The notes under the pieces were generated by a model that was given only the letters and a program-made list of their open reading frames with translations, had not been told where the DNA came from and made no database searches. DNA of 64,000 nt from NCBI RefSeq assembly GCF_015680235.1, contig NZ_JADLJL010000022.1:1-64000 (forward strand). Direction: 5' to 3'. How positions within the stretch are numbered: position 1 is the first letter of the stretch; every line of letters starts with the position of its first letter. The position numbers and the translations under genes were made by a program. Positions 49,846 through 59,246 of the stretch are shown here, in pieces. This DNA is from Pseudomonas guariconensis. GTDB lineage: Bacteria; Pseudomonadota; Gammaproteobacteria; Pseudomonadales; Pseudomonadaceae.

Positions 49846-50607
49846 ATGAGCATGACCTTTTCCGGCCAGGTTGCCCTGGTCACCGGCGGCGGGGCGGGTA
49901 TAGGCCGGGCGACGGCATTGGCGTTCGCTGGCGAAGGTTTGAAGGTGGTGGTGGCCGACCGCGATGGGCCAGCTGGCGAGGCGACGGTGGCGCTGATTCG
50001 CGAGGCAGGCGGGCAAGCGCTGTTCCTGGCCTGCGACGTTACCCGTGAGAGCGAGGTGCGCGCGCTGCATGAGCAGGTCATCGAAGCCTATGGTCGCCTG
50101 GACTATGCCTTCAACAACGCCGGCATCGAGATCGAGAAGGGCCGCCTGGCCGAGGGCAGCGAGGCGGAGTTCGACGCGATCATGGGCGTGAACGTCAAGG
50201 GCGTGTGGCTGTGCATGAAATACCAGCTGCCCCTGATGCTTGCCGCGGGCGGTGGGGCCATCGTCAATACGGCCTCGGTGGCAGGGCTGGGGGCTGCACC
50301 GAAGATGAGCATCTACAGCGCCTCCAAGCATGCGGTGATCGGCCTGACCAAGTCCGCGGCGATCGAATACGCCAAGAAGGGCATCCGGGTGAATGCGGTG
50401 TGCCCGGCGGTGATCGACACCGACATGTTCCGCCGTGCCTACGAGGCGGACCCACGCAAAGCAGAGTTCGCCGCGGCGATGCACCCGGTGGGGCGCATCG
50501 GCAAGGTGGAGGAGATTGCCAGTGCGGTGTTGTATTTGTGCAGCGATGGGGCGGCGTTCACCACGGGGCATAGCCTGGCGGTGGATGGTGGGGCTATGGC
50601 GATCTAA
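49846..50607 (+). CDS. SDR family oxidoreductase
   Basis: 253 residues: VTGGGAGIGRATALAFA cofactor loop (about 12-20), VADRDG, NNAGIE, TASVAG (Ser) and YSASKHAVIGLTKSAA (YxxxK), ending with GHSLAVDGGAMAI. The classical glucose/alcohol-dehydrogenase-like SDR form; substrate unknown. ATG at 49846 is chosen because AGGAG sits 7 bases before it, inside an upstream in-frame ATG at 49831. Confidence 0.93.
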   Translation: MSMTFSGQVALVTGGGAGIGRATALAFAGEGLKVVVADRDGPAGEATVALIREAGGQALFLACDVTRESEVRALHEQVIEAYGRLDYAFNNAGIEIEKGRLAEGSEAEFDAIMGVNVKGVWLCMKYQLPLMLAAGGGAIVNTASVAGLGAAPKMSIYSASKHAVIGLTKSAAIEYAKKGIRVNAVCPAVIDTDMFRRAYEADPRKAEFAAAMHPVGRIGKVEEIASAVLYLCSDGAAFTTGHSLAVDGGAMAI

Positions 50608-50610
50608 GAA

Positions 50611-51456
50611 TCAGTACTGGGCGTTGACGGTGCCTGTGAGAAAGATATCGCGACGCTCCAATCGTCCGATGTCCTGGTGCTTGGCAATCTGGTACACCCG
50701 CTCGAATGCCTCCCGGTCGATATGGGGAAAATATTGTGAGAGGGCTTGTTCCACCTGGGTGTCGTAATCGGCTTCGGTGATGTAGCGATAGACTTCGCGG
50801 AAATAGAAGAATCCGAACTGGAAGCCCAGCGTTTCACCAAGAAAGTCTGTCGGAACGTGGAAGCTATTTTCCAGATCGATGGCTTGGGGCTGGGCGTCAG
50901 GTCGGGTGGGCAACATGATATTGGCAGCCCATAGGTCCATATGAGTAATGCCCAGGCGATGGAGAGCGTGCAGCAATTCGAAAGCGGCCTGGATTATGTT
51001 GTCGATCGCCTCTGGGCTCTGGCGCAGTAAGGCCAGCCCATCATGATATTCATCCAAGTGTTGGGTAATCAGGAACAGGTCCTGCACCAGCCCGAGCTTG
51101 GAGCGGCTATAGCCATACCCTACCAAAGGTGGTACACGAGCGCCGCGTCGCGAAGCCTCCTGCGTGTTGATCAGTTCTTCGAGCGGCCAATCGAACATGC
51201 CATTGCGTTTTGGGCGACCTCTTTGCACGCGCCATTTCTTCTTCAGTGAGTCGAGCTTTTCACGCTTGGTGAAGAATGCTCGCTCCGGGCAATCGAGAGG
51301 CGTGCTGATGCGTTTGCTGCGGCTGGCCTGGTCGATCAACCGCTCGAGAGCATGTCGGGTATGGGGACGCAGAGGGGCTTTGAAATGCAGAGTGGTGCGT
51401 TGGTGCTTCACGACATGCGGAAAGTCATTGGACCATTCTGGGGTAGTGCGGACCAC
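50611..51456 (-). CDS. lipopolysaccharide kinase-like (InaA/WaaP) protein
   Basis: 281 residues with a protein-kinase-like fold: FTKREKLDSLKKKWR (Lys region), TQEASRRGARVPPLVGYG, the catalytic loop GITHMDLWAANIML (HxDLxxxN, about 192-205) and AIDLENSF in place of the usual DFD. Close to Pseudomonas InaA-type Kdo/heptose kinases, but the target is not certain. It ends 4 bp after the convergent SDR gene; the 3' ends nearly touch. Confidence 0.83.
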   Translation of the reverse strand: MVRTTPEWSNDFPHVVKHQRTTLHFKAPLRPHTRHALERLIDQASRSKRISTPLDCPERAFFTKREKLDSLKKKWRVQRGRPKRNGMFDWPLEELINTQEASRRGARVPPLVGYGYSRSKLGLVQDLFLITQHLDEYHDGLALLRQSPEAIDNIIQAAFELLHALHRLGITHMDLWAANIMLPTRPDAQPQAIDLENSFHVPTDFLGETLGFQFGFFYFREVYRYITEADYDTQVEQALSQYFPHIDREAFERVYQIAKHQDIGRLERRDIFLTGTVNAQY

Positions 51457-51550
51457 GCTACATCCTTGTAAGTATCAAAATGCCATTACTCTTTGTAATA
51501 TTACAGTTATTTCACCTTTGTGGTGCAAATTTTAATTTACATGCGCCCGT

Positions 51551-52804
51551 CTATAACCTTCGTGGGCGTCGTTCGACGTTGTGGGAGCGCGCTTGTCCCG
51601 CGATTGGGCCTGGCCTGCTTTCGCGGTGGTTTGGCAAGGGCTTCGCCCTTGATCGCGGGGCAAGCCCGCTCCCACTCGACATCATCAACGCCACTCCAAC
51701 CGCCACGCATCCCACCACCAACGCAGCGCCAAACACCACCAGCGCCATACGCGAACCGAGCCGGTCACTGAGCACTCCGGTAACGATCACCGGCAAACTG
51801 AACCCGAGGTAGGCCAGCAGGAAGAACCCGGCACTGGCACGGGTTTTCTCGGCGCCAGCCAGGTGGTTCACCGCCGCCAGCCCACCCAGGTAGATGAACC
51901 CGTAGCACGCGCTGCTGGCCGCCACCGCGCCGGCCAGCACGGCCACCAAGTGCCCGCTGTCGGCGCCCCACGCCAGAAGGGCATAGCTGCACGGCAGGAT
52001 CACGAGCCCCAGCAGAGTGGCGCGGGCGCTGGGCAGGCGGCGGGCCATGGGCTGGAACAGCAAGCCGCAGCTGATCACGCAGAAGGTGGAGAACCCTGAC
52101 CAAGCGCTCAGGCCGTGTTGTCGCAGGATGCCGGGCAGCAAGGCGATCACCAGCCCGACACAGGCCCACGCCAGCAGGATGGCCAGGCCATAGGCCAGGC
52201 TGCCGGCGGGGTAGAAAGGCAGGCGCAGCATGGCGCTGCGTTGCGCAGGGCGTGGGTCGGGCAGGCGCCAGACGAGCGCCAGGGCGAGGGCGGCGAGGGC
52301 CAGCTGCAGATGGAAGCTGCCGGGCGTCAGGGTCGGGCCGCTTAACAGGAACAGGCTGGTCAGTGCAGCGCCAAGGCCGAAGCCCAGGGAGGTGCTGGCG
52401 GTGACCCAGTTGGCGGCGCGGCTGGTATCGCCGCCGGCCATGAGTTCTCCCATGTAAGCGGTGGCGGTCGCCGAGGCCAGGCCGGTGCCAAGCCCAAGGA
52501 ACAGGCGAGCGATGCCCAGGGTCTGCAGGCCGGGTGCCAACAGCATCAGCACGGTGGCGACCATCGACAGGGCCAGGGCGGCGAGGATCAGCGGGCGCCG
52601 GCCGATGCGGTCGGCCAGGCCGCCGAGGGCTAGCAACACCGGCAGCACGCCTAGCACGTAGCCGGAGAAGGCCACGGCGGTGGCGGCCGCGCCTTGGCCG
52701 GAGAGGTCGGCATAGGCGATGTACAAAGGGGCCTGGAGATTGACCGCCAGGGTGATCAGGCAGAGGGCGAAGGCCAGGCGGGCCGGGGCTGAGCGGGTGG
52801 GCAT
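51551..52804 (-). CDS. MFS transporter with REP-encoded C-terminus
   Basis: 417 residues; about 12 membrane helices, with the MFS motif GGLADRIGRRPLILAA (loop 2-3) and GLGTGLASATATAYMGEL. After the last helix (VVGCVAVGVALMM) the final 44 or so residues are encoded by two REP copies (51584-51678) read through, giving SGSGLAPRSRAKPLP and PGPIAGQARSH. The natural stop was probably nearer residue 375. Divergent from the MocR regulator, which likely controls it. Start MPTRSAP at 52804 follows a weak ribosome site. Confidence 0.88.
   Translation of the reverse strand: MPTRSAPARLAFALCLITLAVNLQAPLYIAYADLSGQGAAATAVAFSGYVLGVLPVLLALGGLADRIGRRPLILAALALSMVATVLMLLAPGLQTLGIARLFLGLGTGLASATATAYMGELMAGGDTSRAANWVTASTSLGFGLGAALTSLFLLSGPTLTPGSFHLQLALAALALALVWRLPDPRPAQRSAMLRLPFYPAGSLAYGLAILLAWACVGLVIALLPGILRQHGLSAWSGFSTFCVISCGLLFQPMARRLPSARATLLGLVILPCSYALLAWGADSGHLVAVLAGAVAASSACYGFIYLGGLAAVNHLAGAEKTRASAGFFLLAYLGFSLPVIVTGVLSDRLGSRMALVVFGAALVVGCVAVGVALMMSSGSGLAPRSRAKPLPNHRESRPGPIAGQARSHNVERRPRRL
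51584..51680. repeat. REP pair inside the MFS reading frame
   Basis: TGTGGGAGCGCGCTTGTCCC with GCGATTGGGCC, then the CAAGGGCTTCGCCCTTG palindrome (51635-51651) and ATCGCGGGGCAAGCCCGCTC. It overlaps the 3' end of the transporter gene. Confidence 0.88.
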
Positions 52805-52828
52805 CTTGGCATCCTTGGTTGTCTGTAT

Positions 52829-52922
52829 GGGCGCAATCGCCGGCCGGCCCCCACAAAGCAACGTATAACTCTTTGATTTTGCGGGCCCTTATGAGAGCCG
52901 GCTTGCCGGCGATTGGGCCGTT
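52829..52922. repeat. REP pair in the MFS-MocR spacer
   Basis: GCAATCGCCGGCCGGCCCCC (partly degraded) and GAGCCGGCTTGCCGGCGATT with GGGCC, between the divergent genes. Confidence 0.78.
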
Positions 52923-52987
52923 GAACACAACAGTGCCCCCAGCCCCTGCCATCCACAAGGCACACTCCCACCCCATTTATGCTTAAC

Positions 52988-53010
52988 TGTTCGCACAAAA
53001 TCAGCGAACA
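52988..53010. promoter_or_regulatory. inverted repeat, likely MocR operator
   Basis: TGTTCGC (52988-52994) and GCGAACA (53004-53010) with 9 bp between, ending 6 bp before the regulator's ATG. GntR-type regulators bind such short palindromes; placement over the ribosome site suggests autoregulation. Binding is inferred. Confidence 0.6.
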
Positions 53011-53016
53011 CTTGCC

Positions 53017-54414
53017 ATGCCCATCCACCTGGACCGCCAATCCACCACCCCCCTGGTGCAACAGCTCACCGACCAGCTCCAAGCCTGGATCGAACGCCAA
53101 CGCCTGCGCCCCGGCGCCCGCCTGCCTTCCATTCGCACCCAGGCGCGCACATTGGCGGTCAGCGCATCCTGCGTGATCGAGGCCTACGACCGCCTGGTCA
53201 CCAGTGGCTGGCTGGAGGCGCGCCACGGCACCGGTTTTTTCGTTGCCGAGCGCAAACCCGGGCTCGAGGTCGAAGATGCCCAACCCTGGGGCGAGGCCGG
53301 CGACGGCAGCTGGCGCCAATTCCGCGAAGGGCATGGTGAACTGCTCAAGCTCGGCTGCGGCTGGCTGCCGGGCGCCTGGCGCGCCCACACCGAGCTGGCC
53401 CAGGCCATCCGCCAGGTCAGCCGCGGCAGCGTAGAAGACCTGTTCGACTATTGCCCACCCCTGGGCTTGGCCAGCCTGCGCCAGCAGTTGCACAAGCGCC
53501 TGGCACGCCTGGACATCCCGGCTGGCCCGGAGCGCATCCTCACCACCCAGGGCGCCAGCCATGCCCTCGACCTGCTGGTGCGCACCCTGTTGCGCCCGGG
53601 CGATGCGGTGCTGGTGGAAAGCCCCGGCTACTACAACCTGTTCAACCTGCTGCGTCAGCACCAGGTGCGCATGCTGCCGGTGCCGCGCACGGCCAGCGGC
53701 CCGGACCTGGCGGCCCTCGAGCGCCTGCTGGCCGAGCATCGCCCGCGTTGCCTGTTCATCAACAGCCTGTACCACAACCCGACCGGCACCAGCCTGACCC
53801 CCAAGGTCGCCTATCGCCTGCTGGAACTGGCGCGGGAACATGACCTGCGGATCATCGAGGACGACCTCTACGCCGACTTCCAGGACGGCCCGGCCACCCG
53901 CCTGGCGACCCTCGACAGCGAGCAGCGGGTGATCTACATGGCCAGCTTCTCCAAGACCTTGAGCAGTTCCCTGCGGGTCGGCTACCTGGTGGCCGATGCC
54001 GCGCTGGTTGCCCGCCTGGCCGAATTGAAGATGGTCACCGGTATCGGCACCTCGCGCTTCGCCGAGCAGGTGGTGGGGCAGATGCTCGCCAATGGCAGCT
54101 ACCGCAAGAGCGTGCAGCGCCTGCGGGTACGCCTGGGGCAGCACATGGCCAAGGTGCTGGGGCAACTGGAGGCGTTCGGCTGGGAGGTGTTCTGCGAGCC
54201 CTACGGCGGCATGTTCGTCTGGGCCCGGTCGCCGGGGCGAGGCTTCGCCAGCCTGGAGCGCATCGCCTTGGAACACGCGGTGCTGTTGACCCCGGGCAGC
54301 GCCTTCGACCCTGAGGGCGCGCCCAGCGATTGGCTGCGCATCAACGTCGCCTACGGGCAGGACCCGCGCGCCCAGGCGTTCTTTCGGTACGCAGGGCGAC
54401 CTTCAGCAAGCTGA
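53017..54414 (+). CDS. MocR-type (GntR/aminotransferase fusion) regulator
   Basis: 465 residues. The N-terminal GntR winged helix (about 5-75: LVQQLTDQLQAWIERQRLRPGARLPS, TLAVSASCVIEAYDRL, GTGFFVA) is joined to a type I aminotransferase-like domain (about 95-460) with TQGASHALDLL, SLYHNPTG, and the PLP-lysine segment ASFSKTLSSSLRVGYL (Lys about 312). MocR proteins sense PLP or amino compounds. It is divergent from the MFS gene. Confidence 0.93.
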   Translation: MPIHLDRQSTTPLVQQLTDQLQAWIERQRLRPGARLPSIRTQARTLAVSASCVIEAYDRLVTSGWLEARHGTGFFVAERKPGLEVEDAQPWGEAGDGSWRQFREGHGELLKLGCGWLPGAWRAHTELAQAIRQVSRGSVEDLFDYCPPLGLASLRQQLHKRLARLDIPAGPERILTTQGASHALDLLVRTLLRPGDAVLVESPGYYNLFNLLRQHQVRMLPVPRTASGPDLAALERLLAEHRPRCLFINSLYHNPTGTSLTPKVAYRLLELAREHDLRIIEDDLYADFQDGPATRLATLDSEQRVIYMASFSKTLSSSLRVGYLVADAALVARLAELKMVTGIGTSRFAEQVVGQMLANGSYRKSVQRLRVRLGQHMAKVLGQLEAFGWEVFCEPYGGMFVWARSPGRGFASLERIALEHAVLLTPGSAFDPEGAPSDWLRINVAYGQDPRAQAFFRYAGRPSAS

Positions 54415-54510
54415 AAGCGACACGGTCATAGCTATTTGACACCATTGTGGTGGCCGGGTCTTGTGGGTGAGGGGTGGGTGTTGCCACTCTTGGCTGAATA
54501 AAAAGGGCTG

Positions 54511-54608
54511 CTTTGCAGCCATCGCGGCACAAGGCCGCTCCTACAGGAGGGCGCGATCCCTGTAGGCGCGGGCTTGCCCCGCGATGGGCCGCACAGCGGC
54601 CCTCGAAC
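54511..54608. repeat. mixed REP pair
   Basis: Left copy CATCGCGGCACAAGGCCGCTC, right copy CCTGTAGGCGCGGGCTTGCC then CCGCGATGGGCC. The two cores belong to different sequence subtypes. Confidence 0.82.
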
Positions 54609-54624
54609 TCAGGGGGAAAAGGCA

Positions 54625-56565
54625 ATGAGGGCAACCCAACACGGTGTTCTGGCCAACCTGGGCATGGCCCGCAAGCTCGGCCTGGGCTTTGCGCTGGTCC
54701 TGCTGCTGACGCTGGCGGTCGCCGCCATCGGTCTCTTCGCCCTCCACGGCGTCGGCCAGCGCTTCGACAGCCTGCGCCAGATGAGCCAGTTCAACACCGA
54801 CCTGCTCAAGCTGCGCCAGCACGAGCAATCCTTCGCCCTGCGTTCGGACATCAAGGAAGCCGAAGCCCTGCGCAACGACCTGCAGAGCCTGGTCGAACGC
54901 GCCGGCAGCCTGCCTGCCCTGGCCGCAGCCCAAGCCGACCTCACCGCCTATGGCCAGGCCTTCGATGTCTTCGTCGAAGCGGTGCAGGCCAAGGAGCTGG
55001 CCCTGGACATGGCCAGCTGGTCGGTGTCCAGCGTGGCCAACAACCTCGATGTGCTGCAGATGGGCCTGGCCGACGACGGCACCTACACCCTCAAGCAGTC
55101 CCAGGGCCAGCAGGGCAGCGAATTCCTCGAACAGGCCGGCCAGGTGGCCCAGGTGTCGCGGCTGATGCTGCAGGCCATGGACGAGGCGCGGGTGCGCCTG
55201 GAGCAGGGGCGCAAAGGCGAGGAGGCGGTCAACGAGGGGCGTATCGCCCAGACCGTCGAGGCCGGGGCGTTGGTCGAACAGCTCAAGGGCTCGGTGGCCG
55301 ATACCGGCTACCAGAGCGTGCTCGGCGAAGTGGCCGGGCATATCGCCAGCTTCTCTGAAAAGCTCAACGAGTACACCGACCTGCTGGCCAAGGAGCAGGG
55401 CATCAAGGCACAGCTTCAGGCACGCGCCGAGCAGGTCACCGCGCGGGTCGACCAAGCCTACGCTGCCCAGGAGCAGGCCATGCAGGGCGAGCTGGCCCGC
55501 AAGGCCGTCGCCATCGGCTTGGCCACCGCCCTGGCATTGCTGGTGGGTGTGCTGGCCGCCTGGCTGATCACCCGCGCCGTGGTCGGCCCGCTCAAGCGCG
55601 TGATCGCCCGCGCCCAGCGCATCGCCGCAGGCGACCTGGCCCTCGACACCGAAACCACCCGGCGTGACGAAGTTGGCCAGCTGACCTTGGCCATGCAGCA
55701 GATGGCGGCGGGGCTTTCCGGTATCGTCAGCGGCCTGCAGCAGGGCATCGAGCAGCTGGCCGGCAATGCCCAGGCGTTGTCGGCGGTGACCGAGCAGACC
55801 AACCGTGAGGTCGGCAGCCAGAAGGAAGAAACCGAGCAGGTGGCCACGGCCATGCAGCAGATGACCGCCACCGTGCACGATGTGGCGCGCAATGCCGAAG
55901 AAGCGGCCCAGGCTGCGCAGAGCGCCGATGAGAAGGTCGAGTCTGGCCAGCAGGTGGTGCGCCAGAGCATGCAGCGCATCGAGCAATTGGCGGCGGCGGC
56001 GGAGACGGCCAGCGCTGGCATCGACAGCCTCAGCGACGAAATTCACACCATTGGCGATGTGCTCGAAGTGATCAAGAGCGTCGCCGAGCAGACCAACCTG
56101 CTGGCGCTCAACGCCGCCATCGAAGCTGCTCGGGCGGGCGAGCAGGGCCGTGGTTTCGCGGTGGTGGCCGATGAAGTAAGGGCCTTGGCCCGGCGTACCC
56201 GGCAGTCCACCGAAGAAATCGAGCGCCTGGTCGCCAGCCTGCGCGGCAATGCCGCCCAGTCGGTGGCGCAGATTCGCGGCAGCACCGAGCTGGTGCGCTT
56301 GGCCGTGGCCGATGCCCTGCACACCGAAAGTGCCCTGGGCAGCATCGCCGCGGCGGTTTCGTTGATCCAGCAGATGAATCAACAAATCGCTGCGGCGGCC
56401 GAGCAGCAAAGTTCGGTAGCCGAGGAAATCAGCCGCAGCGTCACGCAGATCCGCGGCAGTGCCGACCAGGCGGCGTTGGCCATGCAGGACAATGCCCGGT
56501 CCAGTGTGGAGCTGGCGCAGTTAGGCGATGAGCTGAAAGGGATGGTGGGGCACTTCCGGCTGTAA
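54625..56565 (+). CDS. methyl-accepting chemotaxis protein (HBM-like sensor)
   Basis: 646 residues. TM1 (about 20-45), a long all-helical periplasmic region (about 46-290, about 245 residues with [13 protein letters not shown] and a second helical bundle), TM2 (about 294-316), HAMP (about 318-370) and the signalling domain with the conserved hairpin [37 protein letters not shown]. The size and helical pattern of the sensor suggest the HBM (helical bimodular) type, as in McpS; the ligand is unknown. Confidence 0.88.
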   Translation: MRATQHGVLANLGMARKLGLGFALVLLLTLAVAAIGLFALHGVGQRFDSLRQMSQFNTDLLKLRQHEQSFALRSDIKEAEALRNDLQSLVERAGSLPALAAAQADLTAYGQAFDVFVEAVQAKELALDMASWSVSSVANNLDVLQMGLADDGTYTLKQSQGQQGSEFLEQAGQVAQVSRLMLQAMDEARVRLEQGRKGEEAVNEGRIAQTVEAGALVEQLKGSVADTGYQSVLGEVAGHIASFSEKLNEYTDLLAKEQGIKAQLQARAEQVTARVDQAYAAQEQAMQGELARKAVAIGLATALALLVGVLAAWLITRAVVGPLKRVIARAQRIAAGDLALDTETTRRDEVGQLTLAMQQMAAGLSGIVSGLQQGIEQLAGNAQALSAVTEQTNREVGSQKEETEQVATAMQQMTATVHDVARNAEEAAQAAQSADEKVESGQQVVRQSMQRIEQLAAAAETASAGIDSLSDEIHTIGDVLEVIKSVAEQTNLLALNAAIEAARAGEQGRGFAVVADEVRALARRTRQSTEEIERLVASLRGNAAQSVAQIRGSTELVRLAVADALHTESALGSIAAAVSLIQQMNQQIAAAAEQQSSVAEEISRSVTQIRGSADQAALAMQDNARSSVELAQLGDELKGMVGHFRL

Positions 56566-56567
56566 TT

Positions 56568-56682
56568 GCCGCACCGGCCCTATCGCCGGCAAGCCGGCTC
56601 CCACAGGATACTCACCGCTCTTAGGACCCGTGGAGTACCTGTGGGAGCCGGCTTGCCGGCTATAGGGCCGGTACAGGCACCG
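56568..56682. repeat. REP pair
   Basis: CTATCGCCGGCAAGCCGGCTC and GAGCCGGCTTGCCGGCTATAG between convergent genes. Confidence 0.9.
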
Positions 56683-56688
56683 CTCGGC

Positions 56689-57879
56689 TCAGGCCTTGCG
56701 CGGGCTCAGTATCAGCAAGGTCAACACCCCCGCCACAATCCCCCAGAACGCCGACCCGATGGAAAACAGCGTGAACCCCGAGGCCGTGACCATGAAGGTG
56801 ATCAACGCCGCCTCCCGCTCGCGCACCTCGCCCATGGCCACGCTCAACCCGTTCATGATCGAACCGAACAACGCCAGCGCGGCGATCGACAGCACCAGCT
56901 CCTTGGGCAAGGCCGCAAACAGCGCCGCCAACGTGGCCCCGAACACCCCGGCGATGCCGTAGAAGATTCCGCACCACACCGCCGCGGTGTAGCGCTTGCT
57001 CGGGTCTTCATGGGCATGCGGCCCGGTGCAGATCGCCGCGCTGATCGCCGCCAGGTTGATGCCGTGGGAGCCGAACGGCGCCAGCAGCAGCGAGGCCAGG
57101 CCGGTGGCCGAGATCAACGGCGAGGCTGGCACCTGGTAGCCGTCGGCGCGCAGCACGGCGACGCCGGGCATGTTCTGCGAGGTCATGGCCACCACGAACA
57201 ACGGGATACCGATGCTGATGGTTGCCGCCAGCGAGAAGCTCGGGGTGGTCCACACAGGCTTGGCCACCTCCAGCTGGAAGCCGCTGAAGTCCAGCAGGCC
57301 CAGGGCGCCGGACAGCGCCGTGCCCACCAGCAATGCGGCCAGCACGCAATAGCGCGGCGACAGGCGCTTGACCACCAGGTAGCTGAAGAACATGCCCAGC
57401 ACCAGCACGGTACGGTGCTGGGCGGCGACGAAGATCTCGCTACCGATCTTGAACAGGATACCGGCCAGCAAGGCCGAGGCCAGCGACGCCGGGATACGCC
57501 GCACCAGGCGTTCGAAGCTGCCGGTCAGGCCGCAGATCAGCACCAGCACCGCGCAGGTGATGTACGCGCCGATAGCCTCGCCATAGCTCACCCCGCCCAG
57601 GCTGGTGATCAGCAGTGCCGCGCCTGGGGTCGACCAGGCAATGGTCACTGGCGTGCGGTAGCGCAGCGACAAGCCGATGCTGCACACCGCCATGCCGATC
57701 GACAGGGCCCAGATCCACGAGGAGATCTGCGCATTGGTCAAGCCCGCAGCCTGGCCGGCCTGGAACATCAGCACCAAGGAACTGGTATAGCCGGTGAGCA
57801 TGGCGATGAAGCCGGCGACGATCGCCGACGGGGAACTGTCTGCCAGGGGGCGCAACGGCGCGGAGGTGGCATCGGTCAT
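56689..57879 (-). CDS. benE: BenE-type benzoate/proton symporter
   Basis: 396 residues, 12 predicted helices. GFIAMLTGYTSSLVLMFQAGQAAGLT and IAWSTPGAALLIT are typical of BenE, as is SQNMPGVAVLRADGYQVPASPL and GSHGINLAAISAAICTGPHAHEDPSKRY. In P. putida BenE imports benzoate, but this copy lies away from ben genes, so the actual substrate may differ. Upstream, GCAATG (57933-57938) and CATTGC (57955-57960) form a small inverted repeat in the spacer to the divergent GST gene. Confidence 0.9.
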   Translation of the reverse strand: MTDATSAPLRPLADSSPSAIVAGFIAMLTGYTSSLVLMFQAGQAAGLTNAQISSWIWALSIGMAVCSIGLSLRYRTPVTIAWSTPGAALLITSLGGVSYGEAIGAYITCAVLVLICGLTGSFERLVRRIPASLASALLAGILFKIGSEIFVAAQHRTVLVLGMFFSYLVVKRLSPRYCVLAALLVGTALSGALGLLDFSGFQLEVAKPVWTTPSFSLAATISIGIPLFVVAMTSQNMPGVAVLRADGYQVPASPLISATGLASLLLAPFGSHGINLAAISAAICTGPHAHEDPSKRYTAAVWCGIFYGIAGVFGATLAALFAALPKELVLSIAALALFGSIMNGLSVAMGEVREREAALITFMVTASGFTLFSIGSAFWGIVAGVLTLLILSPRKA

Positions 57880-58023
57880 GGGAAAGTCCTTGTAAACGTG
57901 TAAGCAGTTTTTTCAGCGTACCGTGACCCGGCGCAATGCTTGCAATACAGCAACCATTGCATTTAGCCGTACAGTCGCCAACTATTGGGCACGATTGCGC
58001 AACTGCACGAGAGGGAAGGGGTG

Positions 58024-58626
58024 ATGTACAAGGTTTATGGGGATTACCAGTCGGGCAACTGCTACAAGATCAAGCTGATGCTGCACCTGCTGGATCGCCC
58101 TTACACATGGCATCCGGTGGATATTCTCAAGGGTGAGACCGAGACGCCCGAGTTTCTGGCCATGAACCCCAACGGCAAGGTACCGGTGCTGCAGCTCGAG
58201 GATGGCACCTGCCTGTGGGAATCAAACGCCATCCTCAACTACCTGGCCGACGGCAGCGAGTTCCTGCCCAGCGAACCGCGCCTGCGCACCCAGGTGCTGC
58301 AGTGGCAGTTCTTCGAGCAGTACAGCCATGAGCCGTACATCGCCGTGGCGCGTTTCATCCAGTTCTACCTGGGCTTGCCGGACGATCGCGTGGAGGAGTA
58401 CCGCAAGCTGCACAAGGGCGGCTACAAGGCGCTCAAGGTGATGGAGAAGCAACTGCAGATGACGCCGTACCTGGTGGGGGACCAGTATTCGATCGCCGAT
58501 GTGGCGTTGTACGCCTACACCCACGTGGCCCAGCAGGGCGGGTTCGACCTGGCCGAGTACCCGGCGGTGCGGGCCTGGCTGGCGCGGGTGGCGAGCCATC
58601 CGCGGCATGTGCCGATGCTCGATTGA
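58024..58626 (+). CDS. glutathione S-transferase family protein
   Basis: 200 residues. Thioredoxin-fold N-terminus (about 1-78: YGDYQSGNCYKIKLMLHLLD, NPNGKVPVLQLEDG, WESNAILNYLADG for the glutathione site) and helical C-terminus (about 88-195). Substrate not known. ATG at 58024 follows GAGAGGGAAGGGGTG. Confidence 0.9.
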   Translation: MYKVYGDYQSGNCYKIKLMLHLLDRPYTWHPVDILKGETETPEFLAMNPNGKVPVLQLEDGTCLWESNAILNYLADGSEFLPSEPRLRTQVLQWQFFEQYSHEPYIAVARFIQFYLGLPDDRVEEYRKLHKGGYKALKVMEKQLQMTPYLVGDQYSIADVALYAYTHVAQQGGFDLAEYPAVRAWLARVASHPRHVPMLD

Positions 58627-58649
58627 CCCAGGCACTTCGTTACCTGCAC

Positions 58650-58800
58650 CGGCCCAATCGCCGGCAAGCCGGCTCCCACACTTCGCAGGCCGGCTCCTAC
58701 ATCTGGCCTGCTCCGAAGAAGTTGGACAAAAAATCCAACCCTTGGGGAGCAGTCCACATCTGTGGGAGCCGGCTTGCCGGCGATTGGGCCGGTGTAGGCC
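58650..58800. repeat. REP pair
   Basis: CCAATCGCCGGCAAGCCGGCTC and GAGCCGGCTTGCCGGCGATTGG, with a third partial core (GCAGGCCGGCTCCTAC) between them. Confidence 0.88.
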
Positions 58801-58812
58801 TTCGCAGGCTGG

Positions 58813-59184
58813 TCAGATCGCCGAGAACCGCTTGTCCAGGTAGGCGATGATGTCCTTGGACTCGTACATCCAGGTCACCTTGCCCGCTTCTTCGATCCGC
58901 AGGCACGGCACCTTCACCCGGCCGCCGCCCTCGAGCAGGGCTTGGCGGTGCACCGGGTCGTTCTTCGCATCGCGCAATTGCACCGGCACATTCAGGCGGT
59001 GCAGGGTGCGACGGGTCTTGACGCAAAACGGGCAGGCATGGAACTGGTACAGCGCGAGGCCCTTGGCCTCCTGCTCGACACGCGCCTGGGCCGCGGCGTC
59101 GCGCTTGCGCTTGGCCGGGCGGCTGATCCAGTCGCCGAACACGATGAGCTGGCCGAGGCCGACCCGCAAGGCTTTGACGATCAT
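58813..59184 (-). CDS. glutaredoxin-like protein
   Basis: 123 residues. A short basic N-terminal segment (RPAKRKRDAAAQARVEQEAK) precedes a thioredoxin-fold domain with active site HACPFCVKTRRTLHRL (CPFC, about 52-55), VPCLRIEEAG (cis-Pro) and YESKDIIAYLDKRF. It would handle disulphides or glutathionylated proteins. AGGAG lies 6-10 bases before the ATG at 59184. Confidence 0.88.
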   Translation of the reverse strand: MIVKALRVGLGQLIVFGDWISRPAKRKRDAAAQARVEQEAKGLALYQFHACPFCVKTRRTLHRLNVPVQLRDAKNDPVHRQALLEGGGRVKVPCLRIEEAGKVTWMYESKDIIAYLDKRFSAI

Positions 59185-59204
59185 GGGCAACTCCTGAAGA
59201 CATG

Positions 59205-59229
59205 AAAAAGCCGACCCCCAAGGGTCGGC
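59205..59229 (-). terminator. rho-independent terminator of folE
   Basis: Minus strand: GCCGACCC-TTGG-GGGTCGGC followed by TTTTTC, ending 18 bp after the folE stop and just before the glutaredoxin start region. Confidence 0.92.
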
Positions 59230-59246
59230 TCGCAATCATCGGCCGA

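Noticed and set aside
49576..50571. N-terminal extension of the NADP oxidoreductase to about 665 residues
   Set aside because: The extra part is antisense to the SDR gene and passes through REPs. The family start MSHTNRRF at 49575 is well supported.
56566..57903. A 445-codon plus-strand frame opposite benE
   Set aside because: It begins in REP DNA and has an Arg/Gln/Gly-rich composition typical of antisense frames; BenE on the minus strand has clear helices and motifs.
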